This document shows, piece after piece, positions 10,810-23,883 of a stretch of 64,000 nt of DNA. This DNA is from Akebia trifoliata (lineage: Eukaryota; Streptophyta; Magnoliopsida; Ranunculales; Lardizabalaceae): contig CM030709.1 of NCBI GenBank assembly GCA_017979445.1, positions 3,472,001-3,536,000 of the forward strand, read 5' to 3'. Position 1 is the first letter of the stretch. Each line of letters begins with the position of its first letter. Under the pieces are notes generated by a model. It worked only from the letters and a program-made list of their open reading frames with translations, had not been told where the DNA came from and did not search any database. The translations under genes and the position numbers were made by a program.

Positions 10810-13800
10810 CTACCCCTTAATTTGCTCTGTTGTCCCCCCCTCGGTCTGCTGCTTGACATGTTGTCTGGGCTGTTTTTGAGACCAGTAAGCGTGGGCAGAT
10901 AGGACCCTGTCCAAGAGCTCCTGAGGAACTGGTTCTCCCCTCCTTTGCTGAGGGGCTATTTTTGCTGTGTGCACCAACGTTTTCCACTTATCCTGCACAC
11001 ACACCCACACCACCATGTGAGTTTAATTCTAAGTCCATCACAATATTATATTATATTGTCTTCGAGTATATATAATATAATATAAAGCTGAAACTTATGA
11101 AGCAGTTTTGCTTTTCTACCCAAAGAAAGATTCAAGGGTTGTTTAATATAATAAAAATACAAGTAGAACAAGAGGATAATCTCATTTACTAAAAGGGATA
11201 ACGTGTGTGACTAAAATTCCTAAGATTCCTTGGGACCAGTTGCTTTATTTATAAAGCAAAGACCAACTATTAGCTCACCAGAAATACAAGCAATGATGAA
11301 TCTACCAACTGTGAGCTCTAATGGACCTACCTATTAGGACTTAATTAACTATTATTGAATAAAAGAAAAACTTAGGGCCATGTATAAAAAATCTAGATAT
11401 TTTTTTTTTCCTTTTCCTTCACCCAAAAATAAAAAATAAAAAAATTACTGTTTTGGAATTTTCGGAATAAAGTTTCTAAGCTTTCCATTCAGGGCCTCAC
11501 AAGGAATATCCTAGACGATAGTTAATCGCGTGGAGGATTTGACAAGGAACTACAAAAAACAGTCATAGTTTATAAGAGGAGAAAAATAAAAATGCCGTCA
11601 CAAAGGAACAAAATTACAAAACTTAAGAGAATCTAGTTGAGAACAAGGAAGTGACTGTCAGTTTTGCTACAAATGTTTCAATTTTTAATTTGAGTCTTCT
11701 AATAAAAGTTTAGAAGAAAGTAAAAAAACAGAACAGAAAATAAGTGTCATGTAAATACTGTGAGGTGGTAGAAGCGTAGTTACTGGGTAAAGCAACCGTT
11801 CTCTTAGATCTCTTTGTGGGCACATAAATATGAAAATATGAAAATATGAAAATATGAAGATATCATTGCATACCTTCAAGTCCACAAATGTACGATGCTT
11901 AGCATTATCAAATGCACGTAGTTTAACATCACGCCATCTGCAAAACAAGAAGAGCGTTAAAACTCCATATGGTGTGAATTAGAATCCCACTCAATTGGAG
12001 AGTGGTAACTGTCCCACACCTTCCAGTTCCAAGTTTTTCAATGGCTTGAACAAGTGCTTCTACTTCAGAGACAGAGAAGGGTCTTCTTATTCGGCGCTGA
12101 ACAGGTTCTGATCGCCTAGATTTTTGGTGTGAGGGAACCACAGCCAATGCTTCCACACTCATTGCGGGAACAACAACCAGGGCTCTGGAATCTGGTACGA
12201 TTTTGTCCATCGACATGTCAGTGGGAGTGGGAACCGAATCATCGTCACTCTTGACAGAGTTGTCCAAATTAGTCATTGGAGTCATCGGGTACCTGATAAT
12301 AGGTTTTAAAAAAAACAAAAAAAACAAAAAAAACAAATGGGGAGTGAATTTTGATGATTGTCTGTCAGAAATAATAGAAAACTATTTCATAGTTAGTTCT
12401 GTATTAGTTTTTGTACTCCAAGGACACTTTGATAATCATATTGAAATGATATGTATTTACCATATACATTCAAATGAAAAGGTTCATATTAAACACAATA
12501 GGGTGTTTCCGTTCCATTCAGATATCGGAAACTATAGAAAACTTGGACCATATTTGGATTACCTAGTTAGCAGCTGAGGTGCTTCACAAGCACGCAGAAA
12601 GGGAGGTTCTTCAGGGCATAGAGGTGGAGGAGTGTTTGCCAGGTTGGGTTCCAATGCAAAACCCAAACTCTCCAGCTTATCATCCTGACAGATTCCAGTC
12701 TGCAGTAGAGTTTTGTTGTCATCCTTGACCTTCTTCCCCTGAATAAGTAAACCAACTTGTAGTCCTTCGCCAAATATAGTAGTCACTGCCTCTGTTACCA
12801 TCCTCTACACAACAAATTACATACCATAAGCATACATAATTAGAGATTCAGCAACCATGGCCAACAAACTCATCCCCATTTGTTAACATACAAGTAATGT
12901 CTCACTTAAAAGATGGGTGGAGTTAAGAAGACCCAAGAAGGCGAAAGATTGGGGTAGAAGTATATGTACAACAACTGACTAGCAGGATTGTCTGATTTGC
13001 ACAATTTTGGTGCTGCTCCCAATAAAAAAAATCCCATTTATAGGGGCACCAAAATAATGAAATATGCACAAAATGTACTAAAAACATCCGGGAGAAATTT
13101 GAGATATATTCCATCCAAATACCCAAAGTTTCCTTAGAAAGACAAGAAACTTCGGGCCTGTTTGGATACCAGGAGCAGAACTACTCTTCTAAAGAACAGA
13201 AGCTGAAGTACTCTATGGAGGAGCTGGAAAAGTAATTCTGTGCAGAAATGGCGTTTGGCAATCAACTTTATGAAGTACTGGCAGAAGTACTTTTGTGCTG
13301 GAAGTCTGTTTGGGAACCATACTGACTTTTCATGACTTCTAGAAAAAAGACCAGAATACCCTTATATTATACCAGTTACTGTTTTTTATCTTTTAGTGTC
13401 ATAATATGCCTTCAAACTATACTGTTTTTGACATTTTAACTATAAATATTAATATAATATAATATAATAAATATTAATATAATATTTTAAATATTAAATA
13501 TTAATATAATATGTTTAAATCCATTATACTTAAAATTTTAAAAAAAATTTGACTGACTGTTTTTGACATAATATGACATAATATTTAAAAAAAAAATTGA
13601 CAGACTGTCTTTTAGTGTCATAATATGCCTTCAAACTATATTGTTTTTTACATTTTAACTATAAATATTAATATAATATAATATAATAAATATTATTATA
13701 ATATAATATAATATTTTAAATATTAAATATTAATATAATGTGTTTAAATCCATTATACTCAAAATTAAAAAAAAAATTGACAGACTGTCTTTTAGTGTCA

Positions 13801-16129
13801 TAATATGCCTTCAAACTATATTATTTTTGACATTTTAACTATAAATATTAATATAATATAATATAATAAATATTAATATAATATAATATAATATTTTAAA
13901 TATTAAATATTAATATAATGTGTTTAATTATAAATATAATATAATATAATATAATATTTTAAATATTAAATATTAATATAATGTGTTTAAATCCATTATA
14001 CTCAAAATTAAAAAAAAAATATTTAATATTAATAAATGTTTCTTTTGTTTGATTTAACGGCAAATGAATTATAAATATTTTCATAGAAAATTAATAAAGT
14101 TAAGGGTATTTTGGTAAAACGAACCATTAGATTTTGACTCCCCGCAAGAAGAGTTTTGAGAAATAGGTTTTCTTGACTTCTTCATAAAGAGTAATTTCTT
14201 GTTCTTGCGCGGAGTAACTCTTCGAGGGAGTAGTTCATACAAACGCATCCAAACGACTTCTAACTCCCCGCAAGAGTCAGAAGTAGCCAAGAAGTCCTAT
14301 CCAAACGCCTACTTCAGTTCTTCCACAGTTCCACCACCAATGATATGCAAACTTAATTTCCAGGGTACAGAACATGAATGGTAAACAAAAACTCATTTTT
14401 CGGTAATAAGTATTAAAAAAGAATATTTATTTTGGAGACTTTTTTTCCACTCAAACTTTAAAGTGAAATATAGTTTGAAACCTCCTTATTTACTTTCTTC
14501 TAGTCAAAGGCACTAAACTTGATCATGTCTAATGCAATATGTAGAATGAGCCTATGCGCTATATCCTAAAAATAAGATTGGATGGTCATATACCTTCAGT
14601 GATCCAACAGTTGCAGTTTCAGGAATCTCAATGAAGAATTCTGGTACCCTAAAGGACTTGATATTGAGCTTCACTGAGTAAAAGGAAAGACATTGTGTGT
14701 AAGAACCCCTCAATTAAGGATCCAATTAAGACGATAAGCACAAATACATCAATTCATCAAAGGAAGTCCTACCATGAGAATCACTCGATCGTAAGGATGA
14801 TTCTTGGCTATCCACTGAAGATGATGCCCCACTTGCTGTACAAATGAGCCACAATTATTTAGCAAAAACTACAGATAACCAGGAAAAATAAAGTATAAAA
14901 AATAAAATAAGACATAAATTGACCTCTATCTGGTGTTGCACCTGAACCAATTTCAATTGTGTTGATGTCCTTCTTGGGTGAACTATAAATGCCTTCACTA
15001 CTAATACCTCGGTTAGATGTTGATACTGAGCTTTGCTTCCTCCTCTTAAAAGGAGAATTCCTCTGAGATCTTTGGTGTGTATAACGGGCATTCCTGTTGC
15101 TGAAAACAGGCTTCATATCCCCATCTAGAAAAATCAGTAAAAAACTCCAATTCATTTCAGACATCATTGACATCAAATTCGATGAAATAGCAACTAATAA
15201 GCGTGGGGAGCCGATATTAACAAAAAAGAAAGCAACTTACCACTGTTAGAAAGTTCCCCACCCTTCAATTTTGGTGCTACTTTCCAATATTTTGATGCCA
15301 ACAATTTTTTTATCCTTCGATCTCCGGTATGTGAAAGTACCCTAAAGGACTTCGAAGTTACCGTGCAAGTTTGGGTGCACCCATACGAGTTTTCGTCATC
15401 ATCTCTACTATCTACCTTTACATCATCCTGAAACCTTGGAAAAGGGCCTCGAGGAATGGGATCCCTGCACAAAGGCACCTCGACACTACTGTCTGAGCTG
15501 ACAAGTGCAGGACGTTTAGAATCCAATTCCATTGGATCCCCTGAACTACAAGTATCAGGTATAGTATCCTGTACATTTCCTTTGTAAGATTCCCCACGAC
15601 CAGAACAATCACTCTCTGTTTTGCAGGGAAAAAGTCCAAAATCATTCCTGCATTTATCAATCACAGACTCCTTAACACAGCCAACCTTCTCTGAAAGATC
15701 AGAATTAACTATTACAGAAGCTGGTCCTGAACTTGCATCACAGCTGCCTTTATCACAAGTTACTAATTTTAGTGGTTTCTCTTCTTCTTCTTGTTCCTGT
15801 TTAATGATATTTTCAACAATCTTACGCTGAGCTCTTCCAGCAGATACATTACTAGATGCTGGGGGAGTTTCCCTCTCCAGTAATAGTTTACCAGCTACAG
15901 TAGCCAGCAATTCAAATGCACCCATGTGATTGTCCTCAACTTTCCTTTTATGTGAACCCTTCACGTAAAACAAGTAAGAAAGAATTAGTAATTTTAAAAT
16001 ATTATTCAGGAAAACAGAGAAAATTGGAACAACTGACATAATAGTTACCCTTGATGATCTGGAAGCTTTGGGTATAGCAGGAACCTGGTAGCCATTGAAT
16101 CCATAGTCTAATCTCTTCTGCAACACCAT
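10810..16129 (-). CDS. telomere-repeat-binding MYB-like protein (TRP/TBP family), 9 exons, 634 aa
   Basis: Binds double-stranded plant telomeric TTTAGGG repeats in the nucleus through a C-terminal Myb-type domain. Exons, 5' to 3': 16129-16049, 15958-15241, 15124-14924, 14835-14773, 14673-14594, 12804-12563, 12292-12020, 11937-11874, 10992-10810. All junctions are GT-AG with matching phase. The N-terminus MVLQKRLDYGFNGYQVP is a family signature. A ubiquitin-like fold lies at about residues 355-438 (VKLNIKSFRVPEFF, then LQVGLLIQGKKVKDDNKTLL). The Myb domain at about 530-590 carries RRPFSVSEVEALVQAIEKLG, WRDVKLRAFDNAKHRT and the telobox VDLKDKWKTLVHTA at 571-584. The length is usual for the family (about 630-700 aa). 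Intron 5 holds a 1.16-kb insertion. I am sure of the family, not of which paralogue. Confidence 0.93.
13154..14310. mobile_element. non-autonomous DNA element inside intron 5 of the telomere-binding gene
   Basis: The left end is GGGCCTGTTTGGATACC; the reverse complement of the right end is AGGCGTTTGGATAGG, so the ends match over GTTTGGATA and neighbours. ACTTC flanks both sides (13149-13153 and 14311-14315). The centre is built of about three tandem units of roughly 180-220 bp starting TTTTAGTGTCATAATATGCC (near 13394, 13611 and 13791), rich in ATATAATATAAT. No transposase frame. The superfamily is not assigned, since the terminal match is short. Confidence 0.6.
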
Positions 16130-17790
16130 ATTTTAGAGACGCATACCAAATATAAAGACTCACGAAGCACAGAGAACTAGCATTCTTAGATCCATTTCAA
16201 TATCCATAAATCCAAGAAGTACACCACTCATCCATTGCTTTAGTTTGCAGATGTTGAGAATGAAAACCTGTGAGTAGAAAAAGATGAGGTATGACAGGGT
16301 TCAGGTGCTTCCAATTTGTCAATTGTGCATATTGAACATAATTCCAATCATATAATAAGAACAAATAAATCAAGTCTACAACAATTTGAAAATAATTGGA
16401 AGGTAATGGATGGGGTTAAATGGCATAAAACAAAGACTGGTATATATCTCTCTCCAAAAAATGCTATCTTTAAGAAATCAAAGAGATGAATGAATAGAAT
16501 TCACAATGAATTGAGACTTTTAAATGACTCAGGTGCAAAAACGAAGAAGAAAAGGAAAAAAAAATCCACATTCACAAGAGTTCCTTCCACACACACACAC
16601 ACAAATGGCCAAAAAGCAAAATTGAATGCAAAACATTATGACATGAAAAATCAGTTGGTAAATCCTGATCCGAAGCTACCCAAAAAATTTCTCTAGGACA
16701 TTTAAATTTAATTTTTCATAGAAGGGAATTTATCTGTTTCAGTGGTTTATCTCCAGATTGCGAGGATCCGGAGATAAACAATAAGAAATTGAAAACTCCA
16801 GGAAGGATCCAAAGAGATGAATCGAAAGACCAGGAATTCAATCAAAGAATGAGAATTATACAAGAGGATGAAATAAATTTAAATCTCACCTCAGATGAAG
16901 GATCCTCCCAATTCTAAAGCATTATCACTGTTCTCAGATTGAGAGAGATTTTATATAAAAAAAATAAAATCCATGATCGATATGACAAAATAGCAAATGT
17001 TTTAGCAGAAGCAGATGAAAGCTATTACATTTGAAAACCTCTGAATCTTAGATTTCGGTAATCAGTGGAAGAGAATCCCGCATGATTGAATCTCAAATAT
17101 CTTTTTTGTGAAGTTTCTGAAAATTTGATGAAAAAAAATTACAAATTTATTTCGATTTAAAAAAAAAAAACCTTGGATAGAAGATATCAAAACAATAAGT
17201 TTTAAACAAGCAGAATTGTGTAAAATAAAAAAGAAAACAAAATTTAGATTACAATACCAAGATCACTCAATAAAATTTCAAATATTTGAATTAGTTACAT
17301 TAAGATCGATCAGATCTCAATCATCTCTACAAAGTTCAAGAGAAAAATCAAATTTCTAGAACTCAATTGCTTCTACACTAAAAAAAAAAAACGTACCCTG
17401 CCTCAGATCATATTCATCAGAAACCGAATAAAACAGAATCAAAATAAATCTAGATAAAAAAAATTCCACATTTAATCGATAAAACCTGAAGAAAAATCCA
17501 AGGTCGTCGAATTATGAAAAAAGAGAGAAATTTGATCGATTTACCTCCAGAGGAACGATTCCTGGTCGGATTTATCAAAATTAAAGAAGAAACCGGTCCG
17601 AAAAGATTTAAATCCGGCGAAATTGCTTCAGAATTCCGGCGAGTGTAAGATTAGAGAATTGCAGAAGACTTTAATGAGATCTCGCAAATCCAGAATTCGC
17701 TTTAATTTCTCTCCATTTGTGAGAAAAAGTGTTTAGAACGCTATCCTCCCCCCCTCTCTCTCTCTCTCTGTGATCACCAAAACCCTCTGA
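16130..17790 (-). promoter_or_regulatory. split 5' leader and core promoter region of the telomere-binding gene
   Basis: Upstream of the ATG at 16129 there is no further coding sequence. Two good donor sites on the minus strand (CTGGAG|GTAAAT ending an exon at 17545, and TCTGAG|GTGAGA ending one at 16890) suggest non-coding leader exons separated by introns. A (CT)n tract at 17753-17770 and GA/CT-rich sequence near 17700-17770 sit where transcription would start. The leader boundaries are inferred; no transcript evidence is available. Confidence 0.45.
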
Positions 17791-18600
17791 AAACCGCCAA
17801 CCATGTCTTAAACCCCTGCTTTTATACGTTTGACCCGTTTAACCGGACCAGCTGGTAAACACCAAGAGTCATCCCACGACAGCCAGTCATCTAAGCCACT
17901 TAGACCGGTTCCTTCTTTCGGGTGATCCACTCCTCTTACTGACGAATTACATATTGCCACGTGGAAGTCTCTAGGATTCTACTGGTTGGTCTGATAAGCA
18001 CGTAATGGTTTCGGAGGAAACGTTGGGTTCTTAAGGAGGGAAAAAAATTTGCAAAATTGCGAAAGTTTCGGAAAGAGACCCGATAAGAATTCTATTTGAA
18101 ATTGTGTTTCCCTAAAAGGAAAAATAATATTAAACTAGAAAATAATTTCATATTCTTACATGTAAATGACGGAAATGGTGTGGACCTTTGATGGTCTTCA
18201 GATTTGTTGACGAGAATCTCGAGAGATGATTGGATGTGAAAAGTTAAAACTTCTCGTTAAATAATAGCCATACATAAATGACTAAACAGATCCCATATTA
18301 ATTATTTAATGTAAATAGCTTTTGTCGTACACGTATCAATGAGAAGAATATTCGAATTAAATATTCAGATCCCAACCTAAACTTTCGTGCCGTGGCACAG
18401 GATAGACAAAAAATGATGAATGTGAAGAAGTTTAAGAAATGGACATCAATATCCTCGAAAACTAATGACAGAATAGTCTTGGAAATTCTTGAGGCCAAGG
18501 TTATTTTAGACATTTTATATATATATTTGTGTAAACCACATGAGAAAATATGGATCTAACGGGCATGTTCTTTTTTACATGGCCAAGGTCAAGAAGGACT

Positions 18601-18983
18601 TTCAATGGATTGGGTCCGGATCAGATTGAGGTCAATTTGGTATCGATCCAATGAAGATCAAATCGGATTTAGGACTAATCTTATATGTATCAGATTAGAT
18701 TTTTATGGTATCTCAATATTAAGATCTAGATTTGATTCATTAATAGTTGGATTGAGCCAAATCCAATTTTTATATATAAAATCTAAATAAATTATATATA
18801 TTTCAACAAATATATAATTTAATTTATATACTTTCAAAAGTATTATCGGATTAGGACATGGTTGATCTAGATTCGATCTAATAGGATATCAGATTGAAAC
18901 TTTATCGAAATCCAAAATGTTGATCCAGAGTCAAAGCTATTGAATCGGAACACATCGAAATTCAGGTCTAATCCAATCCATTG
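18601..18983. repeat. dispersed repeat with TCAATGGATTGG inverted ends
   Basis: The left end reads TTCAATGGATTGGGTCCGG. The reverse complement of the right end reads ATCAATGGATTGGATTAGACC. The right end closely matches the end at about 7110-7153, so this is a family. The terminal words resemble the TGTCAATGGGT ends of the hAT-type element at 2682-3333, but no 8-bp flanking duplication is visible. Non-coding. Confidence 0.5.
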
Positions 18984-21642
18984 ATATCGTAGCACTACTT
19001 GAATGCACTAAGAGTTAAAATGTATATATTTTGAAACATCTCTAGTAAAATGTAAATCTCTAACCAAATTTTTATAAATAAAAAAAAAAAAAAAAATTTA
19101 TATAATTTAGTTTGGGGTCAATCCAACAGATAGGAATTGTCCTTAAGATAAGTATTTTTGAAATGTGCATTATCAATATACATATGAATATTAGTTGTGG
19201 AATTCCGTGTTTGCACTATCCAAGTATGTGTTTTCTCACAAGTCATTGGTTCCCAACTCGTTAGAAATATCTCTTTATGAAAGTGGTGACATTAGATTTA
19301 CTTTATTCACGATCTAAGATTAGATTTACTATATATTCCCTAATCAAAAGTTACTTTTATTGATGATTTAATGGTGAAATTTGTATTCTATTCAAATTTT
19401 TTATTTAGTGATTTTTTTAAAGACGTTTTGAATCAAATTAAAATTTTATTTGTTAATTCATAAAAAAATAAAAATAAAAAAAGAAATGACATGCTGGAGT
19501 TCGCACTTTCCTAACATGGAGGTGGGCACAAAACCATGAACGTTTTTCACTCGTATCTTGATGAAATTTTTTTTTGCTTCGTACACATCTCCATGTAAAG
19601 AAAGTGCAAAATGAGGTCAATCTATGAGTTCACTTCAGCATTTTTCATAAATAAATGTTGACTTTTAGTTAAAAAGATTAATATGATCTAGTGTTTTGCA
19701 ATGGGTAAATCTAAATTTTGCAAAGAATATTGTTAAATTACCACAAAAAAAAAAAAAATTTAATGAAAAAAAAAAAGCAGCAATGGAAGAGGGTGGTTTC
19801 GTAATTTAGTCAGAAAACCAGGGGGATAATCTCGCACCTCAACTATATGTTTAAATACAGTTGTAACTTGTAAGCACGTGAGGAATAGATCTAAGAGAAA
19901 TTCTTTAATGATTAGTGTGAACCTAGGATCAGGTAGAACGTCGTCCCTAACCCATACCGATGGAGTTTCCTTGAGATTCCTCTCTTACCTAGATGATCAT
20001 CCATCCAACCGTCTAATATAAAGTTGATGCTTCACAACTTCCTTGAGATTCCTCTCCTATCGCTGGTTGGTTTGGTGTGAATTTCGATGTTCATCGCTTT
20101 TAATTTCAGTCGCTTTCGAAGACCGACACGTTATCAGTGCGGATTTGCTGTTTTTCATATAAAGAGGTTGATGTCCCTCCTCCTGATAGTACCACGTGGC
20201 AAATTCAATTGCCCACCAACCTCACTAAGAGACTATTGGTGGAATGATTTATATTTATTATTAAATTTCATTATTATAAAAATATTACTGAAGTGACTTT
20301 AAGATTGGACCTCACATTGCACGCCCCAACAAAAGCATATAAGAATTGTAGATACTTTTTCTCGAGATACTAGTGAAAAATATCAACAAATCTTCAACTA
20401 TTAATCATAATTTTGATCATTCCTTTGTTAAGGCATAGCTCATGGTGAATGATTCGAAGAAGAAAAAAAAAAAAAAAAACTAACTAGGAATCTAATTTGT
20501 AATTAACATGAATACATGATCCCGTGAGCTTTAGATCCCATAGATTCCTTTTTGTTACATTTATATGATGTGATGTGAACTACACCAAAAAAAAATAATA
20601 GCGACAGTGCCGATCTAGCGACTTTGATTTGGACGAGATTCCTAACAGATTTAGTTTTCTTGGCCATATGACTCGAACAACTTCTCTCACGCCAGACATC
20701 TTTTTTTTTTTTCTCTCTCTCCCTATTACCACTTTTTTAGCCCTCCAATGAAGAATAAAGACATCAAATATCTTCCCTATTTTTTTTTTTACTACCTCTC
20801 TATTATGATTTTTCTTCTCTTTTCTTTTTCATGTTTAGATTTTCTTCCAACTTCAATTTTCTTTCTGTTTTTTTAATGATAATTTCTACTCTCATCTTTA
20901 ATCTTCTTGGTCCTATAATCACAATTTGATGAAGGGTGATAAAGTTAATATATATTAAATAAAATAAAAAAAAATTATGTATTTTCGTCTTCATTACTCA
21001 TTTTTATGAAGATTTCTAAAATTCTTGATTATATAACAACTTGCCTATATCAATCCAATCGAATGATTATAGTTGCATATGGATTTTTTAGGTTTAAGCA
21101 CTTAATATAAGTTTTTAGCAAGATGAGCATGTGTCAACATTCAATAGTGGTGTCTATGTTTCATTTAAATGTATGTCAATATGTAGGTTTTCTAATTAAA
21201 TCATCATTCGATGATCGTTATTAAAGTGAGCCCAACTATCATTTTGGTATCGAGACTATTAAGTTGATTGCACAAAGGGAGGGATGAGGAGTTTTACTTA
21301 TGGATTCTAAAATGATGTTTGTAATCTTCCTTGGGGTCTAGATAATTATCAATTTACTCTACTCAAATTACTCCAAAACATTTTTTTTACTCTGATAGGC
21401 TAATAAGGCCATGGAGATAAATAAAAAAAGCTGGTGGCAGTGCTATCTTTCTATACACTCCTTCTCCCCCTTTCCATCTTTTTTCTTACATTGTTTTCTT
21501 TTCTTTCCCACCTTCTTCTCTCCCCCTTTTCATTTTTTTTATTTATACTGGGTCTGTTATCTCTTCCTCTCTCTTTTTCTTCCTTTATTTCTCCCACTCC
21601 TTCTTTATTTTCTTATAATTCCCACTCTCCTTTTCCTTGATC

Positions 21643-21990
21643 AAAATAAAGATTTGTTATTTCGAAATTTATGTGCTAAGCTGATGAACCAATGGCATTG
21701 GCACCACGGGTATTGGAAAAAAACGAAAGTGATTGATTAGCGGTAAAAAAATTAGGCGAGAAACTTTCTGAGAGGTTTAAATGATTGGATTTTTCTTGTT
21801 TTTCTAATAGGCATGGCATCATGCCAATTTTTTTTTTTGAAAGTAATCATGAACTTGGGTTCCAAGGGAGTCGAACATAAGATCCCATGTCTTACCAACT
21901 TGTTAAGTTGGCATCTTCATGGCACATTACCGTTGGTTCATCAGCTTAGCACATAAATTCCAAAATAACAAATCTTTGTTCTAATCAAAG
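21643..21990. mobile_element. foldback element with 50-bp arms and a tRNA-like SINE in its loop
   Basis: The left arm (about 21645-21705) contains ATTTATGTGCTAAGCTGATG; the right arm (about 21930-21988) contains its inverse CATCAGCTTAGCACATAAAT, and the match continues on both sides. Between them, on the minus strand, lies a tRNA-like segment of about 90 bp (CCAACTTAACAAGTTGGTAA, then GTTCGACTCCC) ending in an A run near 21828-21839. This looks like a SINE inserted into the hairpin loop. Confidence 0.6.
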
Positions 21991-22439
21991 AAAGGCAAAG
22001 GGAGGAGGGAGGAGGTAGGAGGGAGGAGGGAGGGGGGAGAATTATATCTTTCAATTGCAAATATTACTCCTTAAGTCTAAAGGAGAAAAACCTTAATATT
22101 TGGAAGTTGATTCTTCAACAATATGAGAGAGAGAGAGAGAGATTTACCCCAATCCTTATGTATAACATTTAGAGATTAGCAAAAATAGAAAATAAAATAA
22201 AATGCAAGTAGCGTGGAGAGTAGGGACGACGACCCTCTATACATAGGGTTAGAACTCTAGATATTTTTTCCTACCAAACTTGAGTTTGGTTACGACTCTT
22301 AATTGATAGGAGAAAAGCACAACCCATGCTAATTATTATAATACATATCAAATTATTAAATAAAATAATTCAATTATACCCTAATTGATTTTGGACACTT
22401 ATTCAATCAAAATTGAAATAGAATAAGGCAAGCAAGGTG

Positions 22440-22550
22440 TTAGTGGCCAATGTGAAACTGAGTTCGACAGATTTCGAACCTATATAGTGGGATCAACTCT
22501 CCACATGCCTTACTGATTACTCAGTTAAGTTGTCATCTTCAACTCCTATT
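22440..22550 (-). repeat. SINE-like tRNA-derived fragment
   Basis: On the minus strand GATGACAACTTAACTGAGTA resembles box A and AGGTTCGAAATC resembles box B. It matches the SINE-like segment in the loop at 21845-21930. The 3' end and flanking duplication were not defined. Confidence 0.45.
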
Positions 22551-23883
22551 CGCTCTCTTTTCTTTTGTCCACTTTAAATTCATAAAAATCTATCATGGAT
22601 TTTTTTTTTTTTTTTTTAAATTTATATGATTCATTAAAACTTATAATAATCTTTCGGTGAATGTGATTTGCATTTTCATTTTCACTTGCATGCATTCTAC
22701 TAATTTTACCCCAATAGTAATTTATCATCAATTTGGACTCAAGGATGATTTAAGCCCCTAAATAATTATATAGTATGAGTTGGCAAAACATATAGGTATG
22801 TTTAGTGAGAATTGCATTATTGGTGAGATCAAATCATAAGTTACATCTAACAACGGTTACCCTTACAGGGGAATAACCCACGTGATGACTAAGTGGGCTA
22901 GCTTGGCTTTGTCACGCACGCTAGCTGTCCCACGTGACGAAGAGTGAGCTCTATTGTGGCGCTGTTTACGCAATTTCTTTTATGTTTGAAGATATTTATA
23001 AAGTTAAAAAAAGAAAAAGAAAAAGAAAGGCATCCACTCGTATCTTAAGATTCAGATTTTAGATTCTTACGGATGGGGAAGGTAATTAGGAAGCTTGCAA
23101 CTTAAGGAAACCGTGGAGTTTTCTTGGCTTATAAGTGACAAACTAATCGGGTTAGCCACACTTAATATTTTTTTTTCTTTCTAATAATTTAATTCTGAAA
23201 ATTAAATAAATCTGTAATAGATAATGTGAGGCCTTGATCTAATCACACGAACTTCAATGATATTTACTCGATGAAACTTATCAAGAATTGTGAATTTTGA
23301 GTCGACTCAACTCAGATGATAAATGAAGGTGTTGTTTCTTGCAAAACCACCTCTCTGATGCTCAAGTTAGAAATTAATTTTTGGAAGACCTTAATAATGA
23401 AAATTTATTTGTTCCTTTAAGTTTCTTTAATTCACGGGAATTAAGAGTTGGGTCATGTTGCATGAGTTTGGAATTTGGATCGTGCAATTCAATTTATTCT
23501 CACGGGGTATCTCAGACTTTTTCAACTCTGATCTTTTTAGTTTGAATTTACAATCCATGTGGACTATTCTTATTGGTTGATATTTCCATGCACGCACACT
23601 CAACTTAATAAAAGATTCAAGGTATCGAACATGCCCTTTTTCGCTTATTTTATGACCCTTTACTTCTTGTTTATAATGGCCAAAAAATTATCTCAAATTA
23701 GATCTGGCATACAAAATGGCTCAATCAGTTAGATTCCAACATGGCGTCTACACCTGATTAGATGTGGTTTTATGTCAATAATACATTTTGCTAAGGAGAG
23801 GAAAAGAATGAGACTGCTGTACATAAGCCAAGAGATCCCAAAAATCAGGTTATCGGCCATAGCAAAATATCCCTCCGAGGCTC

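Larger units (their letters stand above)
17800..23400. other. intergenic between two minus-strand genes
   Basis: AT-rich with no supported protein gene. It contains the repeat at 18601-18983, a single end of the GAAYCATAGAT element family near 20287-20325, a CT-rich tract (21450-21640) that yields long but low-complexity open frames, the foldback at 21643-21990, a SINE-like tRNA fragment at about 22440-22550, and homopolymer A/T runs. A (GA)n microsatellite is at about 22125-22142. Confidence 0.5.

Noticed and set aside
21411..21740. Two long plus-strand frames rich in Leu, Phe and Ser
   Set aside because: They come from a CT-rich low-complexity tract and one arm of a foldback element.
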